Of a DNA stretch of 64,000 nt, positions 18,410-27,024 are shown piece by piece. The position numbers and the translations under genes were made by a program. Location of the stretch: positions 19,810-83,809 of the forward strand of contig JAUCGE010000004.1 of assembly GCA_030377965.1 (NCBI GenBank). Direction: 5' to 3'. Numbering within the stretch: the first letter of the stretch is position 1; each line of letters starts with the position of its first letter. Under the pieces are notes generated by a model, which had not been told where the DNA came from, searched no databases, and saw nothing but the letters and a program-made list of their open reading frames with translations. The stretch is from Desulfobacterales bacterium HSG16. Its GTDB lineage: Bacteria > Desulfobacterota > Desulfobacteria > Desulfobacterales > HSG16.

Positions 18410-18437
18410 AATTTAACCATTCGGAGAAGAGTGTCAA
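18410..18437 (-). promoter_or_regulatory. promoter-like box 3 upstream of Hsp20
   Basis: Minus strand TTGACA at 18437-18432, a 16-base spacer, TAAATT at 18415-18410. Confidence 0.55.
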
Positions 18438-18499
18438 GTTGTTCTCGATTGTTTTTTAATGCAGATATATCACCATATTGAAAAGTAGTCACTGTTTAT

Positions 18500-18527
18500 A
18501 AAATAATCATCTTTTCATCTGTGTCAA
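18500..18527 (-). promoter_or_regulatory. promoter-like box 4 upstream of Hsp20
   Basis: Minus strand TTGACA at 18527-18522, a 16-base spacer, TATTTT at 18505-18500. It is the most distal of the four units. The remainder of the 18122-18725 interval shows no supported gene. Confidence 0.55.
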
Positions 18528-18725
18528 GAACTTGATTTCAATTTGTCCTGTCTATGAAGTCTATTTCTGCCAGGCAGGCACTCAGGGAAGTCAATAATAT
18601 ACCAACCCTGTTTGTCTTTTGCCCTGTATTCTGTGTTGCTGCAAAGGATGAGGAGGTAGAGAATATGCCTGGCAGAATAAATCTGTTTTATTGCAAACTG
18701 TACCATAAAAAAAGCATACAATGAA

Positions 18726-19052
18726 TCAATCGAATTTATAATCTTGTCTGACCGGATGAAAAATATCGATTATCCTGCAGTCAGTTTTTGCCGTGCCGCT
18801 GTGAGGGGAATCGGATGGAATTACGGTCACTATTCCAGGTGTAAGCACCCTGCTTTCTCCGTCAACTACCATTTCGAATTCACCCTCAATGACATTGGAT
18901 ATCTGTTCATGGGGATGACTGTGTTCAGGAAGAGTGGAACCCGCCTTAATTGTAAAAAATGAGATTGTCATTTTCTCGGAGTGAACGAATTTTGCCTTAA
19001 AACCTGCAACCAGCTCTCTTTCTTTGATTGAATCGAGTTCGATAAAAGACAT
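18726..19052 (-). CDS. cupin-domain protein (small bicarboxylate/KdgF-like)
   Basis: A 108-residue single-domain cupin. Motif 1 is PEHSHPHEQISNVIEGEFE, with three His and a Glu for metal binding, and motif 2 is PSDSPHSGTA with the last His. This compact pattern resembles KdgF-like and related small cupins, but the substrate is unknown. It is transcribed away from the chemoreceptor at 19292 and towards the Hsp20 leader. Confidence 0.85.
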   Translation of the reverse strand: MSFIELDSIKERELVAGFKAKFVHSEKMTISFFTIKAGSTLPEHSHPHEQISNVIEGEFEMVVDGESRVLTPGIVTVIPSDSPHSGTAKTDCRIIDIFHPVRQDYKFD

Positions 19053-19175
19053 GCCAACTTTCCTTTCTTTTTGTTGTTTTTTGTCAATTTTAAGTTCTAT
19101 CAGATTTCATGGTTGTGAATATACATGAAAATAGAGATTTTTACGAGGAATATTTTCCTACAAAAAAATACTTGC

Positions 19176-19204
19176 TTTACAAATGGGTATATTTTTGTTA
19201 TAAA
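19176..19204 (+). promoter_or_regulatory. sigma-70-type promoter for the chemoreceptor/Fe-ADH operon
   Basis: TTTACA at 19176-19181, a 17-base spacer and TATAAA at 19199-19204. The predicted start near 19211 would give a leader of about 80 bases before ATG 19292. Confidence 0.6.
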
Positions 19205-19291
19205 ATATATTATACTTCAGTATTTCAGCGAAGTAAATTTTTTATACTGGCCTGTTTTACCAATTTTGACATATTACAGAGAGAGAAAATC

Positions 19292-20830
19292 ATGTCTATC
19301 AAAAAACTATTTTTTCTGAGTTATTTTATCGTTATAATAGGTGTTATCGTACTTGGTGTTCTTGTCGTAATGATGAGCGAGAATGATGAAATTCTCAAAA
19401 AGAAGTATCTTAGCCGATACCAGTCTTATCTTCTTGCTGATGAACTGCGGCAGAGCTCAGATGAGCTTACAAGGCTGGCAAGAACATATGTTTTGACGGG
19501 TGATTCCAAGTATGAAAAAATCTATTGGGACATTATTGCAATAAGAAACGGTGAAAAGCAGCGGCCTGAGCATTATGAACGAATCTATTGGGATCTGGTT
19601 TTAAATTACGGAGATAAACCTCGTCCTGACGGCAAAATGGCATCACTTCAAGACCTGATGAAAGAAATTGGATTTACCAGAGAAGAAATCGAAAAATTGA
19701 GCGAGGCCAAAAAGAATTCAGACGGGCTTGTCAAGGTCGAGACAATAGCCATGAATGCCGTAAAAGGACTTTATGATGACGGAACCGGTAATTACGTGCA
19801 AAAAGCTGAACCTGATTTTGATATGGCGAGGCGTATCATGCATGATGAGCAATATCACAAGTATAAGGCTTCTATTATGAAGCCTATAGATAAATGCTTT
19901 AAAATGCTTGATAATCGTACAGAATCAGATGTTGCGTTATATGGGAAAAAGAGCAAAAATCTGCTTTTGTCTATACAGGTGATTGCTTTGTCTCTGATAC
20001 TGATATCTATAATTATTCTTGTATTCGTTATGATCCGGGTCGGCAAAATCATTACCAGCATAGGACACGCATCTGAATATGTTGCTTCCGGGAGCCAGCA
20101 GTTGAGCCAGGGAACTTCCGAACAGGCTGCTTCAGCAGAAGAAGCGGCGGCAGCTATGGAGCAGATGGTTGGCGGCATCAGGCAAAATGCCGATAATGCA
20201 ATAGCGACCGAGAAAATAGCTATGAAATCAGCCAGTGATGCCAACGAAGGTGTAAAGGCTGTAAAGGCAACAGTTAAGGCAATGAAGCAGATCGCAGAAA
20301 AAATATCCATAATTGAGGACATAGCCCGTCAGACAAACCTCCTGGCATTAAATGCTGCAATAGAGGCAGCTCGCGCAGGTAATCATGGGAGAGGGTTTGC
20401 TGTTGTGGCCTCAGAAGTCCGCAAATTATCGGAAAAAAGCGCTTATGCAGCATCAGAGATAAGCAAATTATCTGTTTCAAGTGTGGAAATATCAGAAAAA
20501 GCAGGAAATATGTTGTCTGAAATTCTTCCAGGAATACAGAGAACAGCGGAACTTGTCCAGGAAATCAGCGCATCAAGCAATGAACAGAGTATGGGAGCTG
20601 AACAAATCAACACGGCTTTTCAACAGCTTGATCAGGTGATACAGCAAAATTCCTCAACCGCAGAAAACCTGACTTCTCAGTCAGATCAGCTTCAATATAC
20701 GGTAAAAATCCTGGGTGTCAGTGATAAATTCGACAAATCAAATTTGATGCCTAAATCTAAAAAAAGACATAATAAATCTTCTGCTTATCAAATCGATATG
20801 GAGAAGGATAATGGAATGGAAAAATTCTGA
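19292..20830 (+). CDS. methyl-accepting chemotaxis protein
   Basis: A transmembrane chemoreceptor of 512 residues. One helix near residues 7-29 and a second near 225-250 bracket a periplasmic, mostly helical sensor of about 195 residues containing two YERIYWD/YEKIYWD repeats. No clear HAMP domain follows the second helix. The signalling domain carries the highly conserved hairpin tip [23 protein letters not shown] 19292 is preceded by a GAGAG-rich ribosome site; the frame is open back to 19109 but that part is not conserved. The stop overlaps the start of an Fe-ADH gene (TGATG), so the two are translationally coupled. Confidence 0.93.
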   Translation: MSIKKLFFLSYFIVIIGVIVLGVLVVMMSENDEILKKKYLSRYQSYLLADELRQSSDELTRLARTYVLTGDSKYEKIYWDIIAIRNGEKQRPEHYERIYWDLVLNYGDKPRPDGKMASLQDLMKEIGFTREEIEKLSEAKKNSDGLVKVETIAMNAVKGLYDDGTGNYVQKAEPDFDMARRIMHDEQYHKYKASIMKPIDKCFKMLDNRTESDVALYGKKSKNLLLSIQVIALSLILISIIILVFVMIRVGKIITSIGHASEYVASGSQQLSQGTSEQAASAEEAAAAMEQMVGGIRQNADNAIATEKIAMKSASDANEGVKAVKATVKAMKQIAEKISIIEDIARQTNLLALNAAIEAARAGNHGRGFAVVASEVRKLSEKSAYAASEISKLSVSSVEISEKAGNMLSEILPGIQRTAELVQEISASSNEQSMGAEQINTAFQQLDQVIQQNSSTAENLTSQSDQLQYTVKILGVSDKFDKSNLMPKSKKRHNKSSAYQIDMEKDNGMEKF

Positions 20831-22005
20831 TGGGTTATAAAAAAGATTTCGAATTTTCCACTGCTGTAAAAATTTTGTTCGGTTCTGGAACCATAAATCA
20901 GGCAGGGCTATATGCTGAAACAATGGGACAGCGAACTCTTGTAGTACTCGGCAGTAACGTAAAACGCGGAAAATGCCTGATTGATCTGCTGAAACAGCAA
21001 AATATCGAAACAGCTATATTCAGCATTCCGGAAGAGCCATCCGTTGAACTTGTGGAACAAGGGGTAAAAACCGCACGTAAACATGGTGTAGATATGGTAA
21101 TAGCAATGGGAGGAGGAAGTGTCATAGATGCCGGAAAGGCAATTGCCGCACTTGTTCCCAACAGGGAAGATATATTCTCTTATCTTGAAGTGATCGGAAA
21201 GGGACTGCCTCTTTCCAAAGCCCCGATTCCCAGTATAGCTATCCCGACAACTGCTGGCACTGGTGCGGAGGTAACCTGCAATTCTGTTCTTTCGTCTATA
21301 GAACACAAGGTCAAGGTCAGCCTTCGCAGCCCATCAATGTTTCCAAACCTCGCAATAGTCGATCCCGATCTGACCTTATCCATGCCGCCTGCGATAACTG
21401 CATCCACAGGACTTGACGCACTTACGCAATTGATCGAAGCTTTTGTTTCAAACAAGGCAAATCCCATGACAGACGCGCTGTGCAGAGAAGGAATCTCTCG
21501 TGCTGCCCGTTCCCTTTACCAGGCATTCAAAGAAGGGCAGGACATAGAAGCTCGTGAGGACATGTCCATTGCAAGCCTTTTCGGAGGGTGCGCGCTCGCT
21601 AATGCCAAATTAGGCGCTGTTCACGGTATTGCAGGACCATTAGGAGGTATGATTCCAATACCCCACGGTACAGCCTGCGGTCGTTTCCTTCCTCTGGTCA
21701 TGAAAACCAATGTTGCGGCCCTGTATGAACGCTGTCAAGAATCCGAGGCTATCAAAAAATATAAGGAAATAGCCGTCATATGCACAACTGATAAAAATGC
21801 AGATGTTGAAGATGGAATCAAATGGATATCCAGTCTATGTAAAAAGCTTGATATCCGCGGTATTGCAGATTTCGGCATGACAGAAGAAGATATCCCGAAT
21901 GCGGTCGAAAAAGCGGAAAAAGCCAGCAGCATGAAAGGAAACCCTGTCGTTCTCACTCAAAAAGAGCTGACATTGATCCTTTCAGCCGCTATGAAAAAGA
22001 GCTGA
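20830..22005 (+). CDS. iron-containing alcohol dehydrogenase
   Basis: A 391-residue group III (Fe-dependent) alcohol dehydrogenase that oxidises or reduces alcohols/aldehydes with NAD(P). The nucleotide-binding stretch is MGGGSVIDAGKA. The metal site is built from Asp in TGLDALTQLIEA and His residues in AVHGIAGPLGG and IPIPHGTACG, all present. TTAGTGAEVT is also conserved. It is coupled to the upstream chemoreceptor by a one-base overlap, which is uncommon and suggests that sensing and alcohol/aldehyde metabolism are co-expressed. The substrate is not predictable. Confidence 0.95.
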   Translation: MGYKKDFEFSTAVKILFGSGTINQAGLYAETMGQRTLVVLGSNVKRGKCLIDLLKQQNIETAIFSIPEEPSVELVEQGVKTARKHGVDMVIAMGGGSVIDAGKAIAALVPNREDIFSYLEVIGKGLPLSKAPIPSIAIPTTAGTGAEVTCNSVLSSIEHKVKVSLRSPSMFPNLAIVDPDLTLSMPPAITASTGLDALTQLIEAFVSNKANPMTDALCREGISRAARSLYQAFKEGQDIEAREDMSIASLFGGCALANAKLGAVHGIAGPLGGMIPIPHGTACGRFLPLVMKTNVAALYERCQESEAIKKYKEIAVICTTDKNADVEDGIKWISSLCKKLDIRGIADFGMTEEDIPNAVEKAEKASSMKGNPVVLTQKELTLILSAAMKKS

Positions 22006-22063
22006 CAAATGCTATTATCATTCGATATATTTTCTAATTATTTGGGGGCGTGAATATTACATC

Positions 22064-22087
22064 AGGGAACTAATCCTGGTTTTTTGA
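22064..22087 (+). terminator. weak intrinsic terminator after the Fe-ADH gene
   Basis: cagg / cctg form a short stem around ggaactaat-type loop sequence, followed by six T residues. The stem is only four to five pairs, so this is tentative. Confidence 0.35.
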
Positions 22088-22129
22088 TACAAATCAATTC
22101 AATAATCATCAATGAGGGAGGCTAAACCA

Positions 22130-22447
22130 ATGCTTTTGACAAATATCGAAACTGTGCCGGGAAAGCAGATCATAGAACATTACGGACTCGTATCAGGCAG
22201 CACTGTGCGTGCAAAGCATGTGGGCAGAGACTTCATGGCAGGGTTAAAGAACATCGTGGGCGGTGAATTGAAAGGATATACGGAACTACTCGACGATTCG
22301 AGGCAGGAATCCACCAGACGCATGATCACACAGGCAGAGGCTTTTGGAGCAAATGCGATTGTCAATGTGCGGTTCAGCACATCTTCTGTCGCTCAGGGGG
22401 CAGCTGAAATTTATGTGTATGGAACAGCCGTCAGAATCAAGGAGTAG
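22130..22447 (+). CDS. YbjQ/UPF0145-family protein
   Basis: A 105-residue protein of the YbjQ (UPF0145) family, a small pentameric fold once called a heavy-metal-binding domain. The family blocks are clear: LTNIETVPGKQI, VSGSTVRAKHVGRDFMAGLKNIVGGELKGYTELL, and AFGANAIVNVRFSTSSV. I chose ATG 22130, nine bases after GGGAGG (22115-22120), rather than ATG 22112. It is the first gene of a three-gene unit with a membrane YbjQ paralogue and an M48 protease. The biochemical function of the family is unknown. Confidence 0.9.
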   Translation: MLLTNIETVPGKQIIEHYGLVSGSTVRAKHVGRDFMAGLKNIVGGELKGYTELLDDSRQESTRRMITQAEAFGANAIVNVRFSTSSVAQGAAEIYVYGTAVRIKE

Positions 22448-22452
22448 CTGCA

Positions 22453-22926
22453 ATGGAATATTATGCTGATATCATTATTAATTTCGGTCTTCCAGTTGGC
22501 TTCATCATCCTGGCTATGATTACAGGCTCTATCCTGGAAAACCGCCATTTCAAAAATATTGAAAAAAGGGAGGCTGATCAACACCGAATCTCCATATTGA
22601 CGACAAGGGAATACCCAAAAGAAAATATTGCAGAAACCCGTATGGTTTCAGGCTCTGTTGTGGTTTCCGTCGATTATTTTAAACGATTTTTAGCCAGTCT
22701 TCGCAATATTTTCGGAGGTGAAGTAAGTTCCTATTGTTCGCTTTTGGATCGGGGCAGGAGAGAGGCAATATTGCGTATGAAAGAACAATGGTCGGACGCG
22801 GATCTGATTGTACACCTGCGTGTTGAAACAAGCAGTATTTCCAAGGGAAATAAAAAATCCATCGGTTCCACAGAAGTTCTGGCTTATGGAACAGGCATCA
22901 GGTTTGAAAAACAGCAGAAATTATGA
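22453..22926 (+). CDS. membrane-anchored YbjQ-like protein
   Basis: A 157-residue protein made of an N-terminal membrane helix (about residues 9-28) followed by a diverged YbjQ-like domain. The block VSGSVVVSVDYFKRFLASLRNIFGGEVSSYCSLLDRGRREAILRM aligns with the same region of the upstream gene. It lies five bases after that gene and its stop overlaps the start of the M48 gene by four bases. The pair looks like a soluble and a membrane-tethered version of one fold. Confidence 0.8.
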   Translation: MEYYADIIINFGLPVGFIILAMITGSILENRHFKNIEKREADQHRISILTTREYPKENIAETRMVSGSVVVSVDYFKRFLASLRNIFGGEVSSYCSLLDRGRREAILRMKEQWSDADLIVHLRVETSSISKGNKKSIGSTEVLAYGTGIRFEKQQKL

Positions 22927-23714
22927 AGATCGTCAATCAAAAACTGGACGAAAAAGCCTCTGATGTAAGTTCAGCCAGAGGAACTGCGCTGCTCGAACTG
23001 AGAAATTTGACGGTTATGGTCTGCCTGCTGGCAGCTGGAATTTTCTTTGGGATAGGATCTGTCGTGGATGTTCTGGTTTCAAAAATTTCTTTTGAAACTG
23101 AAGTCCGGCTTTTCGGTTCCATGTCACTGGCTATAGAAAAAGAAAAAAATGAGGATATTTATATAAAACGCGCCGAAACCATCCTGGAAAAGCTTAAAAA
23201 AAATTCTGACATTCCACCCTTGAATTATCGACTTGTCATGATCGATATCAAAGAACCGAATGCTTTCGCTTTTCCGGGTGGAACTATCGGAGTGACCAGG
23301 GGCTTGATGAATCAGCTCAACGATGACACAGCCATTGCTTTTGTTTTAGGGCATGAGATCGGCCACTTTCATAACCGGGATCATCTCAGAGGCTTTGGCA
23401 GATCTGTGGGAATGGCAATAGCCTATGGGATTATATTCGGGGGCAGGATGGGTGACAGTTCCATAGGCAATATTCTTAATCTTGTCCTGCAGAGACAATA
23501 TTCCAGGCAGCAGGAAGATAAAGCAGACCAGTTCGGTGTGGAGCTTGTGTGCCGCGCATATGACAATGTGGAAACAATAGACAAACTTTTTAAAATTCTT
23601 GAAGAGCAGGACAAAATGCCAAAGTGGGCTTATATGTTTGCGACACATCCAGATCCGAAGTCACGAGTTCAAAAACTTAAACAGTACACCAAAAAAAGTG
23701 TGACGACTTTTTGA
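22923..23714 (+). CDS. M48-family metallopeptidase
   Basis: A 263-residue membrane-anchored zinc protease of the M48 (HtpX/Oma1/BepA-like) family. It has one hydrophobic segment near residues 30-50, then the proteolytic domain with FAFPGGTIGVTRGLM, HEIGH (HExxH) and the third-ligand region EDKADQFGVEL. The end THPDPKSRVQ is also conserved. It overlaps the upstream YbjQ-like gene (ATGA) and is the last gene of the unit. The presence of two YbjQ-like proteins suggests they act with or are substrates of the protease; this is inference. Confidence 0.92.
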   Translation: MKIVNQKLDEKASDVSSARGTALLELRNLTVMVCLLAAGIFFGIGSVVDVLVSKISFETEVRLFGSMSLAIEKEKNEDIYIKRAETILEKLKKNSDIPPLNYRLVMIDIKEPNAFAFPGGTIGVTRGLMNQLNDDTAIAFVLGHEIGHFHNRDHLRGFGRSVGMAIAYGIIFGGRMGDSSIGNILNLVLQRQYSRQQEDKADQFGVELVCRAYDNVETIDKLFKILEEQDKMPKWAYMFATHPDPKSRVQKLKQYTKKSVTTF

Positions 23715-23789
23715 AGCAACCATGAAATTACGACATTCCCTTGCAGCATCTCTTAAAAAATAGTCAATGAATATTCGGAATAAAACAAA

Positions 23790-23826
23790 ACCTTCTCACG
23801 CTTTCGCGTGGGAAGGTATTTTGTAT
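23790..23826. terminator. intrinsic terminator between M48 gene and ppdK
   Basis: accttctcacgc and gcgtgggaaggt form a twelve-pair stem (with one G-T pair) around a four-base loop, followed by ATTTTGTATTTT on the plus strand. A-rich sequence on the other side makes it possibly bidirectional between these convergent genes. Confidence 0.85.
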
Positions 23827-23881
23827 TTTAAAACATATTGATAACCGAGTTTAGGACATCTTTTTATTTCCGGCTGCTCTT

Positions 23882-26626
23882 TTATTCTCCGTTCTTTTCT
23901 TTGATAGCTGCATGAGCTGCCGCAAGCCTGGCCACAGGGACTCTGAAGGGAGAACACGATACATAGTTAAGTCCTAGTTCATGACATAGTGCGATGGATT
24001 GAGGCTCTCCGCCGTGTTCCCCGCAGATTCCGAATTCCAGTTCCGGATTGACTGATTTTCCTTTTTCCAGAGCTATTCGCATCAATTCACCCACACCGTC
24101 TCTGTCAATTATGGCAAAAGGGTTTTCTGGCAGAATTTTGGATTCCATGTATTCGACCAAAAATGCTGATTCTGCATCGTCTCTTGAAATCCCGAAAGTA
24201 GTCTGGGTCAGATCATTGGTTCCGAAGGAGAAGAACTGGGCATATTCTGCTATCTGATCCGCAGTCAGGGCAGCTCGGGGCAACTCGATCATTGTACCGA
24301 ACTTGTAGTCGATGGTAATGCCCTGCTCTTCCATGACTTTTTTAGCTTCTTCCTCTAATACTTTACGCTGTACCTTGAGTTCATTGGCATGGCTTGTCAA
24401 AGGGATCATAATTTCCGGGAAAACTTCAACTCCTTCTTTTGTTACAATGCATGCTGCCTCGAACACTGCTCTTACCTGCATCATTGTCAATTCGGGAATA
24501 TATATACCGAGTCGAACGCCTCTGAGTCCGAGCATGGGGTTGGCTTCTCTGATGCTTTCCGCTCGTTTGAGCAGGATTTCTTTCTTGCTGACCTGTTTTA
24601 ACAATTCATCGATATCCGCCAGATTTTTTGCATGCTGAAGCTGAATTTTCAGATCTGCCAGTTCTCTGAGCAGTTCGGTGACATCCGGCAGAAATTCGTG
24701 CAGGGGCGGATCTATCAGCCTTATGATTACGGGTTTGCCTTCCATCACCCTGAACAGACCGGCAAAATCATCCCGCTGAAAAGGCAGGAGCGCTTCCAGA
24801 GCTTCGCGGCGTTCGATCCTGTAGTCGGTCATTATCATTTTCTGAAAATGAGGCAGGCGGTTGGTTTCGAAAAACATATGTTCTGAACGACAGAGACCAA
24901 TACCTTCCGCACCGTATTCTATGGCACGTCTTGCGTCTTTGGGATAATCCGCATTGGCCCAGACTCCGAGTTTTTTGAATTCATCTGCCCATGAGAGCAA
25001 TTGAATCAGCCAGGGATCTTTGATATCGGGAATCATTGTAGCTATAGTTCCAGCATATACTTCGCCTGTAGATCCATCTATGGAGATCAAATCACCTTCA
25101 TGGATGATCTTGTCTTTAACAGTCATACGGCGTTTGCTCATATCTATGGTAATAGCCGAAACCCCGACTACAGCAGGTTTTCCAAACTGCCTGGCCACAA
25201 GGGCTGCGTGGCTTGTGCGTCCACCCCGGCTTGTGAGGATTCCCCTGGCTGCCAGCATACCGTGGACATCGTCGGGCCTGGTTTCGGGCCTGACCATTAT
25301 CACATCCTTGTTTTCCTGTTTGGCCCAGATTTCGGCCATATCTGCATCGAAAACTACCATACCGGAAGCAGCGCCGGGGGACACGTTAAGGCCGGTAGCC
25401 AGCAAGTTGCCTTCGATTCTGGCAGCTTCTGTGGCATTCCTGTCAAACTGGGGATGAAGGAAGAAATCCACCTGTTCGGGGCTGACACGGATAACAGCCT
25501 CTTCGTTGCTTATCAAGCCCTCTCTGGCCATTTCCACAGCAATGCGGACAGATGCCTGAGCTGTACGCTTTCCGTCTCTGGTCTGGAGCATCCAGAGTTT
25601 ACCTTTTTCTATAGTGAATTCCATATCCTGCATTTCACGATAATGGCGCTCCAGAAGGCCGGATATCTTATCAAGTTCGTGAAAGGCTTCAGGCATTTCA
25701 TCTTTCATGCGATGAATATCTTTGGTCAGGCGGATACCTGCAACCACATCTTCGCCCTGGGCATTGATCAGGTAATCGCCTTCCATCTTTCTTTCGCCCG
25801 TTGATCCGTTACGGGTCATTGCGACACCGGTTGCAGAATCATTCCCCATATTGCCAAATACCATAGTTACTATATTTACAGCGGTTCCCAGGTCGTGGGG
25901 TATAAGTGCCGCATTCCTGTAGTCGATTGCTCTCTTGCCGTTCCAGCTTTTGAATACTGCCTCTGTAGCCAGTTTCAACTGCTGATAAGGCTCTGTGGGA
26001 AAATTGCCTGTTGTGTAGCGAGTATAAATAGCCTTGAACTGCCTGGTCACTTCCTTCCAGTTTTCGGCTGTCAGTTGAGCATCAGTTTCCACATCAGCCT
26101 TTATCCGGGCTTCGGTAATCACTTCCTCAAACTTTTCGTCATCTATTCCCATGACCACGGAACCGAACATCTGGATAAGTCTTCTGTAAGAATCATAGAC
26201 AAATCGGGCATCACCTGTCAGTTCTATCATGCCCTGTGCAGTTTCGTCGTTCAGCCCGATATTCAAAACTGTATCCATCATGCCGGGCATGGAAAACATG
26301 GCTCCGGAACGGCACGAAACCAATAAGGGGTTTTCAGGATTGCCAAATTCCTTGCCTGTTGATTCTTCTATGACTTTCATGGCATTTTTTTCCTGTTCCC
26401 ACATTCCGTCAGGAAAACTGCCGCCGGAAGCCAGATATGAATTACAGGCTTCGGTTGTCACTGTAAATCCGGGAGGGACAGGTACGCCTATTCTAACCAT
26501 TTCGGCAAGATTTGCGCCCTTGCCCCCAAAAAGCTCTCTGAGCCTTGTGAAATCCCAGTCATGATCTTTTTTTGCTTGTTCCACTTCATCAAAATTATAT
26601 ACCCATTGAGCAGATGCTTCTGACAT
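23882..26626 (-). CDS. ppdK: pyruvate, phosphate dikinase
   Basis: A 914-residue enzyme that interconverts pyruvate + ATP + Pi and phosphoenolpyruvate + AMP + PPi in central carbon metabolism. The N-terminal nucleotide-binding domain begins with GGKGANLAEM. The swivelling phosphohistidine domain has GGRTSHAALVARQFGKPAVVG, and the C-terminal PEP/pyruvate barrel ends with FGICGEHGG and NYVSCSPFRVPVARLAAAHA, including the catalytic Cys. I chose ATG 26626, eight bases after GGAGG; an in-frame ATG five codons earlier overlaps that site. A terminator-like hairpin lies about 130 bases upstream in the leader. Confidence 0.97.
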   Translation of the reverse strand: MSEASAQWVYNFDEVEQAKKDHDWDFTRLRELFGGKGANLAEMVRIGVPVPPGFTVTTEACNSYLASGGSFPDGMWEQEKNAMKVIEESTGKEFGNPENPLLVSCRSGAMFSMPGMMDTVLNIGLNDETAQGMIELTGDARFVYDSYRRLIQMFGSVVMGIDDEKFEEVITEARIKADVETDAQLTAENWKEVTRQFKAIYTRYTTGNFPTEPYQQLKLATEAVFKSWNGKRAIDYRNAALIPHDLGTAVNIVTMVFGNMGNDSATGVAMTRNGSTGERKMEGDYLINAQGEDVVAGIRLTKDIHRMKDEMPEAFHELDKISGLLERHYREMQDMEFTIEKGKLWMLQTRDGKRTAQASVRIAVEMAREGLISNEEAVIRVSPEQVDFFLHPQFDRNATEAARIEGNLLATGLNVSPGAASGMVVFDADMAEIWAKQENKDVIMVRPETRPDDVHGMLAARGILTSRGGRTSHAALVARQFGKPAVVGVSAITIDMSKRRMTVKDKIIHEGDLISIDGSTGEVYAGTIATMIPDIKDPWLIQLLSWADEFKKLGVWANADYPKDARRAIEYGAEGIGLCRSEHMFFETNRLPHFQKMIMTDYRIERREALEALLPFQRDDFAGLFRVMEGKPVIIRLIDPPLHEFLPDVTELLRELADLKIQLQHAKNLADIDELLKQVSKKEILLKRAESIREANPMLGLRGVRLGIYIPELTMMQVRAVFEAACIVTKEGVEVFPEIMIPLTSHANELKVQRKVLEEEAKKVMEEQGITIDYKFGTMIELPRAALTADQIAEYAQFFSFGTNDLTQTTFGISRDDAESAFLVEYMESKILPENPFAIIDRDGVGELMRIALEKGKSVNPELEFGICGEHGGEPQSIALCHELGLNYVSCSPFRVPVARLAAAHAAIKEKNGE

Positions 26627-26756
26627 TAAATGTTCCTCCAAAGGAAGTAAGAAAAAAATCGGTCGTAATCATCATATTTTGCGTGAGAATTTCTTTGCAG
26701 CAGCGGTGAGTTATCTTAATAGCTGCTCAAAACGATGATCATGGCCAAATAATCAA

Positions 26757-26803
26757 TAAAAAAAAGGCCGAATTAAGGACATTTCTATCGGTAATTTCGA
26801 CCT
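26757..26803 (-). terminator. terminator-like hairpin in the ppdK leader
   Basis: On the minus strand, aaggtcgaaatta (26803-26791) pairs with taattcggcctt (26774-26763) and is followed by seven T residues (26764-26758). It has the form of an intrinsic terminator but lies upstream of ppdK, inside the gap between divergent genes, so it could be a leader attenuator. The rest of the 26627-27024 gap holds the kbl promoter and no gene. Confidence 0.55.
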
Positions 26804-26954
26804 TAAAAAGCCAAATTTTTCTAATTTAAAATAAGATGAGAAAGCTTGTCAACTATAAATGTCTGAATTAATCTGATATATGGAGAATTAATAATGAAAA
26901 ATTCCCTGATTTTCTGATTGAAGAATGTATATTTATAAAATTTATATTATTGAT

Positions 26955-26983
26955 TTGACTTGATCACATAGAATCAATACAAT
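26955..26983 (+). promoter_or_regulatory. sigma-70-type promoter for kbl-tdh
   Basis: TTGACT at 26955-26960, a 17-base spacer and TACAAT at 26978-26983, leaving a leader of about 35 bases before ATG 27025. Confidence 0.7.
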
Positions 26984-27024
26984 TCATCTAAATTTTATAT
27001 ACATGATCAGGAGGAAAAAAAGCG

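Noticed and set aside
18524..18721. A 65-codon minus-strand frame in the Hsp20 leader
   Set aside because: It overlaps the promoter-like boxes, has no ribosome site and its product looks like random A+T-rich translation.
24048..26326. Several long plus-strand frames within ppdK
   Set aside because: They are antisense to a clear ppdK gene and have no ribosome sites or known motifs.
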